Assembly: GCA_044228875.1 (NCBI GenBank)
Contig: JBGAUA010000003.1
Coordinates: forward strand, 1-64,000
DNA length: 64,000 nt
Direction: 5' to 3'
From: Epilinea sp044228875
GTDB taxonomy: Bacteria > Chloroflexota > Anaerolineae > Epilineales > Epilineaceae
Shown here piece by piece: positions 50,742 through 59,371 of the stretch. Each line of letters begins with the position of its first letter. Within the stretch, counting starts at the first letter, position 1. A program made the position numbers and the translations under genes. Under the pieces are notes generated by a model. It saw only the letters and a program-made list of their open reading frames with translations, was not told the DNA's origin and ran no database searches.

Positions 50742-52478
50742 ATGCTAGGGCCATCCCCTGCCGCGGGCAGGCGCTGGCTGCTGATCAGCCTCGTCCTGTA
50801 TCTGGCACTGCGCATCCTGGCCCTGGCCTCCGTGGCGGTGCTCGAAGACCGCGACAGCACGAGCCTGATCCGTGACGCCCAGGTCTTCGCCAGTTGGGAT
50901 GCGGCCCGGATCATCGACCTGCGCCCGGATGCCACGCCGCTCTACCCGCTGCTGACCGCTGTCGCGAACCGCCTGGGCATGTCCTGGGTCTTCGGCGCCC
51001 GCTTCGTATCCTGGTTGGCCGCCGCCCTGTTGGCCTTGGCGATGACCGGCATCGCGCTGCGGCTGGCGCCTCCTGACGCTTCAGGTCCGCCGGCTCCGGA
51101 ACGCTCGGCGACGGCACGGTCCTGGACCCTCCACGTCGCCGCGGCCGGCGTGGCGGTCATGGCCCTCAGCCCCACCTTGGTGGACCTGTCTCGCTCTGTG
51201 CTCACCGAGGGTCTGTACATCGCCGTGGTCTACGGTGGCCTGTGGCTGCTGCTTCGCCGTGGCGCCGCCCCGAGCCGGCGCGGCGCCATGCTTCTGGGGG
51301 CCGTCTTCGCCCTGGCATTCCTGGCGCGAACCGAAGGCCTGCTCTACCTGGCTGCCGTTCCCGTCATCCGGCTTGCCACCGCCTGGAGCGCGGACCGCGG
51401 ATCCGGCGGCAGGACGCGGTGGGTGTCCAGCACTCGCACCTGGCTGTCCTGGTCCGCCGCCTATGCCCTGGGCTTTGGGCTGCTGGCGCTGCCGCAGGTC
51501 TGGCGGGTGAGCCGGTCCATGGGGCAACCGGCATTCAACGGACGCCAGGTCTGGCAAGTCATCCTGAACCAACCAGGCGACAAGCCGTACGAGCAGAAGA
51601 TCTACGGGCTGGACCACAGCCCTTACCAGATCAACCTGGTCTACATCCAGAGCCATCCCGAGCAGGCGCGGCTCATGGCCGGCAACGTGGCCGGCTCCGA
51701 CCTTGTCGCCAAGGCCGCCGGCCTTGGGCGAGGCTTCCTGACCCGAAGCCTGCCCCGGCTCATCAGCCCGCTCGGCCTGCTGCTGGCCGCCCTGGGCGTG
51801 ATGGCGCTCTGGCAGGCGCGCCGCAGGGCGGACCTGGCATGGATGGGTCTCTTCCTGGGCGCCAGTCTGGCCGCCCCCTTGCTGCACGACCTGGACCCCC
51901 GCCACCTGGCGGTGTCCCTGCCAGTCCTCGCGCTCTTGCAGGGCATCGGCCTGGTCTGGCTGGCGGGTGCTTCGCCACCCGGTCTGGGGACGCCGCTCCT
52001 CCCGAAGGTCGCGGCGCGACCAAGGGTCGCGATGCGCGCGGCCTTGACGGTCGCGACCTTGGCCGGCCTGCTCTTGGGCATGCGAAAGGACCTGGCTTTG
52101 GCGACATGGCCGCCACCTGAGAGTCGCGACTACGCCATGGCCGATCAACAGGCGCTGCTGACGGCGCTCCGCCAGGCCGATTGGCCGAAGCCGGTGGATG
52201 GGCTGCGGATCACCGCCCGTCAGGGCTACTTCTCGCTGGCTGCCGGTGCCCAGGAAGTCTACCTGCCTTTCGCCGACTACGAGGCTTTGGTGACGTATTG
52301 CCGTTTCAACCAGGTGGACGTCCTTCTGCTGGAGCACGATCTCCTGGAACGCTACCCTTTCCTGCCGCGCTTCGCGGCGGAGAGCTCGCCGGACTTCATC
52401 CGCGTCCATCGCCACGTCAGCCCCAGCCATGGCCTCCTGGAGCTTTACCGCTTCAGCCCGCGCGGGGACGGATCGTGA
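50742..52478 (+). CDS. Polytopic membrane protein, GT-C glycosyltransferase-like
   Basis: This 578-residue protein has about ten membrane helices and a large C-terminal soluble part. The first loop after helix 1 carries RDAQVFASWDAARIIDLRPDATPLYP, given here as the range about 40-66, the acidic loop position typical of GT39/PMT-type GT-C enzymes that use polyprenyl-phosphate sugars. Later features are LARTEGLLYL and LDPRHLAVSLPVLALLQGIG. The C-terminal YFSLAAGAQEVYLPFADYEAL domain lies outside the membrane. Family assignment is by topology and weak motifs. The stop overlaps the GTG of the next gene. Confidence 0.7.
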   Translation: MLGPSPAAGRRWLLISLVLYLALRILALASVAVLEDRDSTSLIRDAQVFASWDAARIIDLRPDATPLYPLLTAVANRLGMSWVFGARFVSWLAAALLALAMTGIALRLAPPDASGPPAPERSATARSWTLHVAAAGVAVMALSPTLVDLSRSVLTEGLYIAVVYGGLWLLLRRGAAPSRRGAMLLGAVFALAFLARTEGLLYLAAVPVIRLATAWSADRGSGGRTRWVSSTRTWLSWSAAYALGFGLLALPQVWRVSRSMGQPAFNGRQVWQVILNQPGDKPYEQKIYGLDHSPYQINLVYIQSHPEQARLMAGNVAGSDLVAKAAGLGRGFLTRSLPRLISPLGLLLAALGVMALWQARRRADLAWMGLFLGASLAAPLLHDLDPRHLAVSLPVLALLQGIGLVWLAGASPPGLGTPLLPKVAARPRVAMRAALTVATLAGLLLGMRKDLALATWPPPESRDYAMADQQALLTALRQADWPKPVDGLRITARQGYFSLAAGAQEVYLPFADYEALVTYCRFNQVDVLLLEHDLLERYPFLPRFAAESSPDFIRVHRHVSPSHGLLELYRFSPRGDGS

Positions 52479-53530
52479 ACGAGCCCCTGCGCCGCACGGC
52501 GGATCAGCCGCGGCCATTCTCGGCGGCAATGGATGGGCCGCCGGACGCGCCGACGTCAGAGCTCCTGCTCAGCATCGTCATCCCGGCCTACGGGGAGGCG
52601 GGCAACCTGTTCCCGCTGTACGAGGAGATCCTGGAGGCGATGGTGGCGGTTCCCGGCTGGGAGCTGATCATCGTCGACGACGGCAGCCCGGACGACACCT
52701 GGGCGGAGGTGCGGGCGCTGAACGCCCGTGACCCACGGGTGCGAGGGCTGCGCCTCTCGCGCAACTTCGGCCACCAGTACGCCCTGTTCGCCGGCTTGGG
52801 CGCCGCCCGGGGTCAGGCGGTGGTGACGATGGACGCCGATCTGCAGCATCCGCCGGCAGTGATCGGGCAGCTGCTGGAGGAATGGCGCCTTGGCAGCAAG
52901 ATCGTCCACACCCTGCGCATCGACCAAGTGGGCATCAGCTGGCACAAAAAGCTGAGTTCGGCCCTGTTCTACCGGATCTTCTCCTTCCTCAGCGGCGTGG
53001 ACCTGTCGGCGGGCATGGCCGACTTCCGCCTGCTGGACCGCCAGGTGGTCCGCGAGCTGCTGCGCTTCCAGGAAGACGGACTCTTTCTGCGCGGCCTGGT
53101 CCAATGGGTGGGCTTCCCCAGCGTCCGGGTGCCCTTCCAATGCCGCGACCGCCTGGCCAACCGGAGCAAGTACGGCCTGCGCCGCATGCTGCGGCTGGCC
53201 GGCGCGGGCATCACCTCCTTTTCGGTCATCCCCCTGCGACTGGGCATCCTGCTGGGGTTGGTCACCAGCCTCTTCGCCTTCTACCAGCTGGGCGAAGCGC
53301 TCTACGTCCATTACGTTACCGGCCGCACCCTGCCGGGCTGGACCTCCACCTTCGGGGTGATGACCCTGCTCTTCGGCGTGATGTTCATCCTGATGGGCAT
53401 CCTGGGAGAATACCTGGGCCGCATCCTGCTGGAGGTGCGCGGCCGCCCGCGTTTCATCGTCGCCGATGCCATCGGCGAGCCGGCCGGGGCCGAGCCTCCA
53501 CCCGTCGACGTCCGCGGGGCGGGGCGCTGA
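52475..53530 (+). CDS. Polyprenyl-phosphate glycosyltransferase (DPM1/ArnC type)
   Basis: This 351-residue protein has a GT2 domain with LSIVIPAYGEAGNLFPLYEEI, IIVDDGSPDDTWAEV, RNFGHQYALFAGLGAARGQAV and the DxD motif VTMDADLQHPP, then ADFRLLDRQVV. Two C-terminal membrane helices follow (about 255-285 and 300-325), as in ArnC, GtrB and dolichol-phosphate mannose synthases. It should load a sugar on undecaprenyl phosphate, the donor used by GT-C enzymes such as the upstream gene. GTG 52475 overlaps that gene's stop (GTGA); ATG 52530 is an alternative. Confidence 0.9.
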   Translation: MNEPLRRTADQPRPFSAAMDGPPDAPTSELLLSIVIPAYGEAGNLFPLYEEILEAMVAVPGWELIIVDDGSPDDTWAEVRALNARDPRVRGLRLSRNFGHQYALFAGLGAARGQAVVTMDADLQHPPAVIGQLLEEWRLGSKIVHTLRIDQVGISWHKKLSSALFYRIFSFLSGVDLSAGMADFRLLDRQVVRELLRFQEDGLFLRGLVQWVGFPSVRVPFQCRDRLANRSKYGLRRMLRLAGAGITSFSVIPLRLGILLGLVTSLFAFYQLGEALYVHYVTGRTLPGWTSTFGVMTLLFGVMFILMGILGEYLGRILLEVRGRPRFIVADAIGEPAGAEPPPVDVRGAGR

Positions 53531-53538
53531 GAGCCGCC

Positions 53539-54561
53539 ATGCGCACCATTCCCCTGGAACCCCGATACCGGCCGCAATGGGAGCGCTTCGCCACGGAGCA
53601 TCCCGCCGCCACGGTGGCCCATGACCTGCGCTGGGCCACCGTGGTCGAGAACAGCTACAGCCATCAGCCGCGGCACCTGATGGCCTTCGACGGGGACGCG
53701 GTGGCCGGCATCCTGCCCCTCTTCCTGGTGGACGGCGGACCCCTGGGCCGCAGCCTGGTGAGCAGCCCCTTCCTGACCTATGGCGGTGTGGCCGCCAGGG
53801 ATGACGAAGCGGCATGGGCCCTGGCGGAGGCGGCCAGGGCCATGGCCATCTCCCTGGGCGTGGACCATGCCGAGGTGCGCAACGACCGATTGGAGCCGGG
53901 CTTTGCCCACACCAAGACCCTGTACCATACCCTGCGCCTGGATCTCAGCGGAGGGCCGGAGCGCCTGTGGGCCGGTCTGCACGCCTCGGCGCGGCGCAAT
54001 GTGCGCAAAGCCCAGAAGGCGGGACTGGATCTGGTGGAAGGTCTGGAGCATCTGGACGCCTTCGTCGACATCAACCACCGCAACATGCATCGGCTGGGCA
54101 CGCCGGCTCATGGGGGCGCCTTCTTCGGCGAGGTGGCTCGGCAGTTCCCCCAGGCCCGGCTGCTCATGCTGCGCCGGGGGCGGGAAGGGGTTGGCGGGAT
54201 GCTGCTGCTGCCGCACAAGGACACCGTGCACATGCCCTGGGTGGCATCCCTGGAAACGTTCTTCGACCTGCGCCCCAACAACCTGCTCTACTGGGAAGCC
54301 ATCCGCGGCTCCGCCGAGCACGGCTTCGCCAGCTTCGACTTCGGCCGCAGCCGGGAGGACCAGGGTACCTTTCGTTTCAAGGTGCAACATGGGGGCTTGC
54401 CGGTGCCGTTGTACTACCAGTACCACCTGGCCAGCGCCAAGGCCGTCCCGCACCTGGACCCCAGCGCGCCGCGCTTCCGAGCCCTGGTGGCGGTCTGGCG
54501 TCGCCTGCCCTTCCCCCTGGCCCGCGCCTTGGGGCCGCGGCTGATCGGTTGGATCCCGTAG
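53539..54561 (+). CDS. FemAB-like GNAT-fold transferase
   Basis: This 340-residue protein resembles FemAB-type acyltransferases and the FemAB proteins associated with exopolysaccharide loci. It has paired GNAT-like halves, HPAATVAHDLRWATVVE, a LHASARRNVRKAQKAGL helix, GGMLLLPHKDTVHMPWVASL and FDFGRSREDQGTFRFKVQHGG. The family attaches aminoacyl groups to cell-wall or glycan precursors. It lies 8 bases after the DPM-type gene and 4 before the deacetylase, so glycan decoration is the natural guess. Confidence 0.8.
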   Translation: MRTIPLEPRYRPQWERFATEHPAATVAHDLRWATVVENSYSHQPRHLMAFDGDAVAGILPLFLVDGGPLGRSLVSSPFLTYGGVAARDDEAAWALAEAARAMAISLGVDHAEVRNDRLEPGFAHTKTLYHTLRLDLSGGPERLWAGLHASARRNVRKAQKAGLDLVEGLEHLDAFVDINHRNMHRLGTPAHGGAFFGEVARQFPQARLLMLRRGREGVGGMLLLPHKDTVHMPWVASLETFFDLRPNNLLYWEAIRGSAEHGFASFDFGRSREDQGTFRFKVQHGGLPVPLYYQYHLASAKAVPHLDPSAPRFRALVAVWRRLPFPLARALGPRLIGWIP

Positions 54562-54565
54562 ACCG

Positions 54566-55471
54566 ATGGCGAAGCCCGTGCGGTTTTCTCTGGCGGACCC
54601 TGCAGCGCGCCTGCTCATCGTCCACGCCGACGATTTCGGCCTGTCGTCGGATATCGACGCCGGCATCCTGCGCGCCCACCGCGAAGGAATCGTCACCTCG
54701 GCCTCCTTGGTGGCCGGGGGTGAGTCCTTCTCCGCCGCGGTGGCGGCGGCGCGGGACACGCCCACCTTGGACATCGGCGCTCACCTGACCTTGGTGGGTG
54801 AACGGCCGGTCCTGGACCCGCGGCTGGTACCTAGCCTGGTGGGTCCAGACGGGCGCTTCCACCGCCACGCCAACGGCTTCATCGCCCGCTTCCTGACCGG
54901 AAGGATCGTGATGGGGGAGCTGCGCGCGGAATTGGCTTCCCAGCTCGAACGGCTCCTGGCCACCGGCTTGCCCATCAGCCACCTGGACAGCCACCAGCAC
55001 CTGCACGTCCTGCCGGGGATCAGCCGCCTGACGGCCGAACTGGCCCGCGAACACGGCATCTCTTTCATTCGCCTGCCCCGGGAGCGGCGGCCGCCGGGTC
55101 GGGGATCTGACGCCGGACGGCTGCGGCGCCTTCAGCGCGTGGCCCTTCAAGGCTGCTCGGCCCTGGCACGGCGTCACGGGCCGCGCCAGGGCCGGCGCCA
55201 TCCGGATGCCTTCCACGGCTTCCTCGACGGCGGCCGCTTGGATCGGACAGCCCTGCTGCGCGTGCTGGACGCGGTAGGGCCGGGCCTGAGCGAACTCATG
55301 TGCCACCCAGGGCTGGGGGTGGCGCCCCTGCCCCATCACGTCGACTGGGGCTATCGCTGGTCGGCGGAGCTGGATGCCTTGACGGACCCGCGTGTCCGCG
55401 AGCGCGTGGACGCCCTCAGCCTTCAGCTGGTAGGCTACGGGGAGATCGGCCTTCGGCAAACGGAGACTTGA
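54566..55471 (+). CDS. ChbG/YdjC-family carbohydrate deacetylase
   Basis: This 301-residue enzyme matches the YdjC/ChbG/HpnK deacetylases. LLIVHADDFGLSSDI (metal-binding DD), IDIGAHLTLVGERP in variant form DIGAHLTL (His), ISHLDSHQHLHVLPG and the C-terminal LMCHPGL are all visible. The family removes N-acetyl groups from amino sugars, as in chitooligosaccharides and hopanoid glycosamine. Placed right after a FemAB-like transferase, it may free an amino group on a surface amino sugar which is then acylated; that coupling is an inference. Confidence 0.87.
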   Translation: MAKPVRFSLADPAARLLIVHADDFGLSSDIDAGILRAHREGIVTSASLVAGGESFSAAVAAARDTPTLDIGAHLTLVGERPVLDPRLVPSLVGPDGRFHRHANGFIARFLTGRIVMGELRAELASQLERLLATGLPISHLDSHQHLHVLPGISRLTAELAREHGISFIRLPRERRPPGRGSDAGRLRRLQRVALQGCSALARRHGPRQGRRHPDAFHGFLDGGRLDRTALLRVLDAVGPGLSELMCHPGLGVAPLPHHVDWGYRWSAELDALTDPRVRERVDALSLQLVGYGEIGLRQTET

Positions 55472-55559
55472 GCCCCAGAGGGTTGAGGGTTGGGATCCAG
55501 GTGAGGGACGCCGGCACCGACAGGACCACCGGGCCATCCCAGCGGGCGATCGCTGGACC

Positions 55560-56573
55560 TCAGCCGAAGCGCTCGCTCCGCCCAAAGCGCCCCCCGAGGT
55601 AGTCGGCGATCCCCCACAGCACCGCGACCGCGTCGCGCCGCCGGCTGGGGAAGAGCCATCGCAGCGGTTGGCGCGCGGCCAGGGTCATGGTCTCCAGCCA
55701 GCAGCGCCGCCTCGCCGCCCTGTCGCCCCAGCGCCGCGCGAAGCGCAGGCGGTTGCGGATGTTGTAGTAGCGCCGTCGCGCCGGATCCGTGGCGGTGCCG
55801 GCCGACCCCAGATGCAGTACCCATGCCTGCGGCACGTAGCAGATCCGCCAGCCGGCCTCCCGGGCGCGCAGACCCCAGTCCACGTCCTCGAAGTAGAGGT
55901 AGCAGGCTTCGTCGAACGCGCCCACCGCCTCCCAGGCGCGGCGGCTGATCAGGCTGGCCGCGCCGCTGGGGTAGTCCGGATCCGGTGAATGGTCGTACTG
56001 GCCCTCGTCGGCCTCGCCTTCGCCGCGCAAGGCGGCGAAGGCACGTTGGCGGTCGACGGCGCCCCCGGCCCCGTTTAGGATGCCCGGTCGATCGCGATAG
56101 CCCAGCCGGGCCGTTGTTGCCGCGATGCGGGGATCCTCGGCGAGGGCTCGGGCGAGCGCTGCGACCGCTCCCGGCTGGACGAGGGCATCGTCGTTGAGGA
56201 TCAAGACGGCCACCGCACCCATGTCCCAGGCCGCCTGCCCGCCCTGGTTCACTGCTGTCGGCCAACCGCGGTTGTCGGGATTGCGAATGACCCGGATCCA
56301 CAACGGCGGCGCGTTCACACGGGGCATCGTCGCGTCATGGCGAACGCCGTCATCCCTCTCGTGTACCGCTGCGCCCCGCCCCTCCAGCCAGTCGCCCGTT
56401 CCATCCGTAGAGGCATTGTCCACCACCACTGCGCCGACGATCTGGCCCCGGAGCGCGCTCAGGACCTCCGGCAGGCGCTGGCGGGCGTTCCAGGCCGGGA
56501 TGACTGCCCAGACACCCGCCCCGGGCTCCGTGGCGCCGAGCGCGACATCGCCCGACCGATCCGTCGCGGTCAT
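55560..56573 (-). CDS. Family 2 glycosyltransferase (rhamnosyltransferase-like)
   Basis: This 337-residue GT-A enzyme has VWAVIPAWNARQRLPEVL, VVVDNASTDGTGDWL, the DxD-like LILNDDALVQPG, SGAASLISRRAWEAVGAFDE and LYFEDVDWGLRAREAGW. A 25-residue insertion between the first and second strands (RDDGVRHDATMPRVN) is not typical. It resembles the enzyme at 8038-9012. Its ATG overlaps the flippase stop (ATGA), so it follows the Wzx-like gene in the minus-strand transcript. The end is 88 bp from the convergent deacetylase gene. Confidence 0.87.
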   Translation of the reverse strand: MTATDRSGDVALGATEPGAGVWAVIPAWNARQRLPEVLSALRGQIVGAVVVDNASTDGTGDWLEGRGAAVHERDDGVRHDATMPRVNAPPLWIRVIRNPDNRGWPTAVNQGGQAAWDMGAVAVLILNDDALVQPGAVAALARALAEDPRIAATTARLGYRDRPGILNGAGGAVDRQRAFAALRGEGEADEGQYDHSPDPDYPSGAASLISRRAWEAVGAFDEACYLYFEDVDWGLRAREAGWRICYVPQAWVLHLGSAGTATDPARRRYYNIRNRLRFARRWGDRAARRRCWLETMTLAARQPLRWLFPSRRRDAVAVLWGIADYLGGRFGRSERFG

Positions 56574-58192
56574 GGCCCCGGCATCCCGCGGCCTGTCAAC
56601 CGCCGTCCCAGGTCGCCGAGCAGCGCCTGATCATCGTCGGTCAGCTCGCCCGAGCATCGCAAAGTCGCCAGGGCGGCCGCCGCTCCCGCCGCGCCGCTCA
56701 AGAGCAGCCCCGGCCAAACGGCCGGAAGGCTGGTAATCAGACCTCCGGCCACGAGCCCCCCGATCGCCGCCGCCAGAACCGCTCGGCCATCGGGGAACAG
56801 CTCCCTCGCGCGCAAGCCCTGCTCCAAGGCGAAGGCCGCCAGCATCCACAGCCCGCCGGCGGCCAGGCCGCCGGTCAATCCGCAGGCGACGCCCGCGAGC
56901 CCCCAGGATCGGGCCAGGTAGGCACCGCCCAGGGAGACAGCGGCCGTGCAGAGCCCAGCCGCCGTGCTATGCGCGGGTTGTCCGGCCGCCTGGGTGATCA
57001 AGAAGGCCGGCAGGGCCATGAGGGCCAGCATCCAGCCGGGGCTGAGAATCTGGACCGCTCGAGCCACTTCGGGCGCCGGATCGCCCCCCAGCCACAGCCG
57101 GCAGAAGGCCGGCGCCAGAACGGCCATCAGGCACCAGCCGGGCAGCACCAGCCGGCCGGTCCAGCGCCAGGCCCGGGCGTGCAGATCGAGGATGGCCTGA
57201 CGACGTCCGGCTCCGGCGGAGATGCCGTCCAGCCGGGCCGCGGCGGGAAAGAGCCCCGCGGCAGCGGCCATGCAGGCACCGCCGAACTGGCCCGTGATGC
57301 GCGCGGCGAGTTCGTAGGCCGCCACGGCGCCCAGACCGCTGGCCGCACCCAGGATGACCTTTGCTGCCGGGTCGATCAGGGCGCTGGCCAGGTTGACCGA
57401 CTGAGCATGGCTGCCGAAGCGAAGGAGCTGGGCGGCGACCACCGGCGACAGACCAGGACGGGTTACCGCCAGCACTGGGTTGACGCGAGATAGCTCCCGC
57501 TGGATCCATAGACCGGCCAGTACCGCCATGGCGGCGTTCTTCGCGACGAGACCGACGAGGCCTCCACCGGCCCAGAGCACCGGCAACACCAGCCACGGTG
57601 ACAGCAGGCGCTGGACCACCGCATCGATCAGGTTGACCCGATCCAATCGCCCGAGGCCCTCAAGGGCGGCCTGGCCGGGAGCGAACAGGCCTTCCAGGGC
57701 AGCGACCGCGGCGGTACCCAGGAACACCCAGCCCGCCTCCCGGGCCAGATCGGCCGGTATTCCGAAGCGGGGATCGATCAGAGCGGGCAGGAGGAGCGAC
57801 ACGAGTGCGATAACCCCCAGGCCCACCAGAATCGCGAGGCCGCGAGCGGTGGCCAGGGCCTGGACGGTGGCCGAAACAAGCGGATCGGCGCGCCGCGTCA
57901 GGGCCGCCTGCCGGCTCAGCGCCCGCCCCACGCCCAGGTCCGCCAGCCGCAGCAGACCGATCAGCCCCCCGGCTGCGGCCCAGAGCCCGAAACGCGCCGC
58001 CCCCAGCCGATCCAAGGTGAAAGGGGTCACAAGGAGGGCGCTCAAAGCGCCGATGACCACCCGACCGCCGCCGCTCAGGGCGGAGACCGCCAGCCGCGGC
58101 GTATCCGGGTTCGCGTCGCCGGAAGTCGAGGGCTGATCGGTCGACTTCTGTCGACCTGTTGACGGCGGGTCAACGGTACTGGGTTCTGGCAT
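56570..58192 (-). CDS. Wzx-like polysaccharide flippase (MOP superfamily)
   Basis: This 540-residue protein has about twelve to fourteen membrane helices and the layout of the oligosaccharide flippases that move undecaprenyl-linked repeat units across the membrane. The N-terminal repeat includes VTPFTLDRLGAARFGLWAA and LGVGRALSRQA. A polar cluster, FGSHAQSVNLASALIDPAAK, opens the second half. About 35 residues of Ser/Thr/Pro-rich cytoplasmic sequence precede helix 1. It starts at ATG 58192, 32 bases after a purP gene, so the glycan and purine genes may share a transcript. Confidence 0.8.
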   Translation of the reverse strand: MPEPSTVDPPSTGRQKSTDQPSTSGDANPDTPRLAVSALSGGGRVVIGALSALLVTPFTLDRLGAARFGLWAAAGGLIGLLRLADLGVGRALSRQAALTRRADPLVSATVQALATARGLAILVGLGVIALVSLLLPALIDPRFGIPADLAREAGWVFLGTAAVAALEGLFAPGQAALEGLGRLDRVNLIDAVVQRLLSPWLVLPVLWAGGGLVGLVAKNAAMAVLAGLWIQRELSRVNPVLAVTRPGLSPVVAAQLLRFGSHAQSVNLASALIDPAAKVILGAASGLGAVAAYELAARITGQFGGACMAAAAGLFPAAARLDGISAGAGRRQAILDLHARAWRWTGRLVLPGWCLMAVLAPAFCRLWLGGDPAPEVARAVQILSPGWMLALMALPAFLITQAAGQPAHSTAAGLCTAAVSLGGAYLARSWGLAGVACGLTGGLAAGGLWMLAAFALEQGLRARELFPDGRAVLAAAIGGLVAGGLITSLPAVWPGLLLSGAAGAAAALATLRCSGELTDDDQALLGDLGRRLTGRGMPGP

Positions 58193-58224
58193 CGCGGGGG
58201 CGACGGGCGAGATGGGCGGCCTCC

Positions 58225-59349
58225 TCAGGTGAGGATCCGCTCCAATGCCCCCTGGTCCAGAGCGGCGCGCAACTCCATGGCGATGCGCTCGCCCACAGAA
58301 ACCGGGCGGCCATGGAGGTAGGCGCTGTAGGGCGTGGCGACGATGCCCGGCGATCCGGGCACACGAGGGCTGACGTCCACCACGACAAAGTCCTTCTTGG
58401 GTGGTCCGGGCACCACAATGCTCTGCAAGGCGAAGGGCCCGATGACCCCCGGCGGGTACAGCTGCGAAGCGGCGGTGGCGAAGCGCTCACCGGCGGCGAA
58501 GATATCCTCCAGCATGCTCTCCAGAACGGTCACGGCAAAGTGACCCGCCTCCTCGTATTTCAGCGGAATGGCGCCGAGTACCTCTGCCTGAAGTTCGGCC
58601 GGAAGCATCGCCAGACCTCCGATGTTGGTCTGACGCCGAGCATCGGTACCCAACAGCTCGAGGCGACCGTCCAGAGGCGATTGAAAGAAGTTGAAGTTGA
58701 CCGGCGCCCCCAGGACATACTCCTCGATGGTGGCTTCGGCCAGACTGTCCTTGGTAAACACGCCTTCGTTGATCTTGGCGGCCGCCTCGCGTCGGTATTC
58801 GTCTTCGTCGCGGGCGATGAAGAAGGCTCGTTCGAATCCCCGCGCGTTCTCCAAGGCCTTGACCAGCACGGGGCGGTCGATCTCCTCCGGAGTGGCGAAG
58901 ATCAGCGGACGGCGGACGCTGGCAGCGTCCAGGAGGTCATACTGGTTGGGATGCTGGCTGCGCTCCTCGATGCGCAGGAGAAAGCGGTTGCCGAACATGG
59001 GCACGCGGAAGGCGTGCTCGATGGCATCGTAGTCGCTCTGCAGGTAGACCTCAAAGGAGCGGTGGGGGACAAAGACGGCGTGGCGCTCGACCAGCTCAGC
59101 CTGCACCTCCGGCAGCAGGATGTCCGCGAAGCGATCCACCACGATCACGTCGTCCACGCAGCCCCGACCATCCTGAGCCCGGTAATGCTCGGCGTAGGTG
59201 CGCTCTCGGCCCTTCTGGGCGATGACCAGGGTGCGGAAGCCGCCCAGGCGGGCGCCGCGGCAGACCTCCAGGGCCGAATGGCTGCCGAGAACGGCCACGG
59301 TCAGGCGCCCTTCGTCCAGACGGGCGATGGATTCCTTCAACCAAGGCAT
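58225..59349 (-). CDS. PurP-type formate-dependent AICAR ligase, copy 1
   Basis: PurP makes formyl-AICAR from AICAR, formate and ATP, replacing the transformylase half of PurH. This 374-residue protein has the DUF1246-type N-terminus (VAVLGSHSALEVCRGARLGG, RTLVIAQKGRERTY), then an ATP-grasp core with PVLVKALENARG and IEEYVLGAPVNFNFF. A DUF1297-type C-terminus ends the protein (GPFALQSIVV, VDVSPRVPGSPG, GRRP-like GRPVSVGERIAMEL). Characterised members are archaeal, so its presence in this bacterial segment is unusual. It is followed by the flippase after 32 bases. Copy 2 is directly upstream. Confidence 0.85.
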   Translation of the reverse strand: MPWLKESIARLDEGRLTVAVLGSHSALEVCRGARLGGFRTLVIAQKGRERTYAEHYRAQDGRGCVDDVIVVDRFADILLPEVQAELVERHAVFVPHRSFEVYLQSDYDAIEHAFRVPMFGNRFLLRIEERSQHPNQYDLLDAASVRRPLIFATPEEIDRPVLVKALENARGFERAFFIARDEDEYRREAAAKINEGVFTKDSLAEATIEEYVLGAPVNFNFFQSPLDGRLELLGTDARRQTNIGGLAMLPAELQAEVLGAIPLKYEEAGHFAVTVLESMLEDIFAAGERFATAASQLYPPGVIGPFALQSIVVPGPPKKDFVVVDVSPRVPGSPGIVATPYSAYLHGRPVSVGERIAMELRAALDQGALERILT

Positions 59350-59371
59350 GGCGGGCGGTCCTTTCCGGGGA

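Noticed and set aside
55539..55556. Terminator between the deacetylase and the convergent glycosyltransferase
   Set aside because: CCAGCG-GGCGAT-CGCTGG is a 6-bp stem without a T-run; too weak to call.
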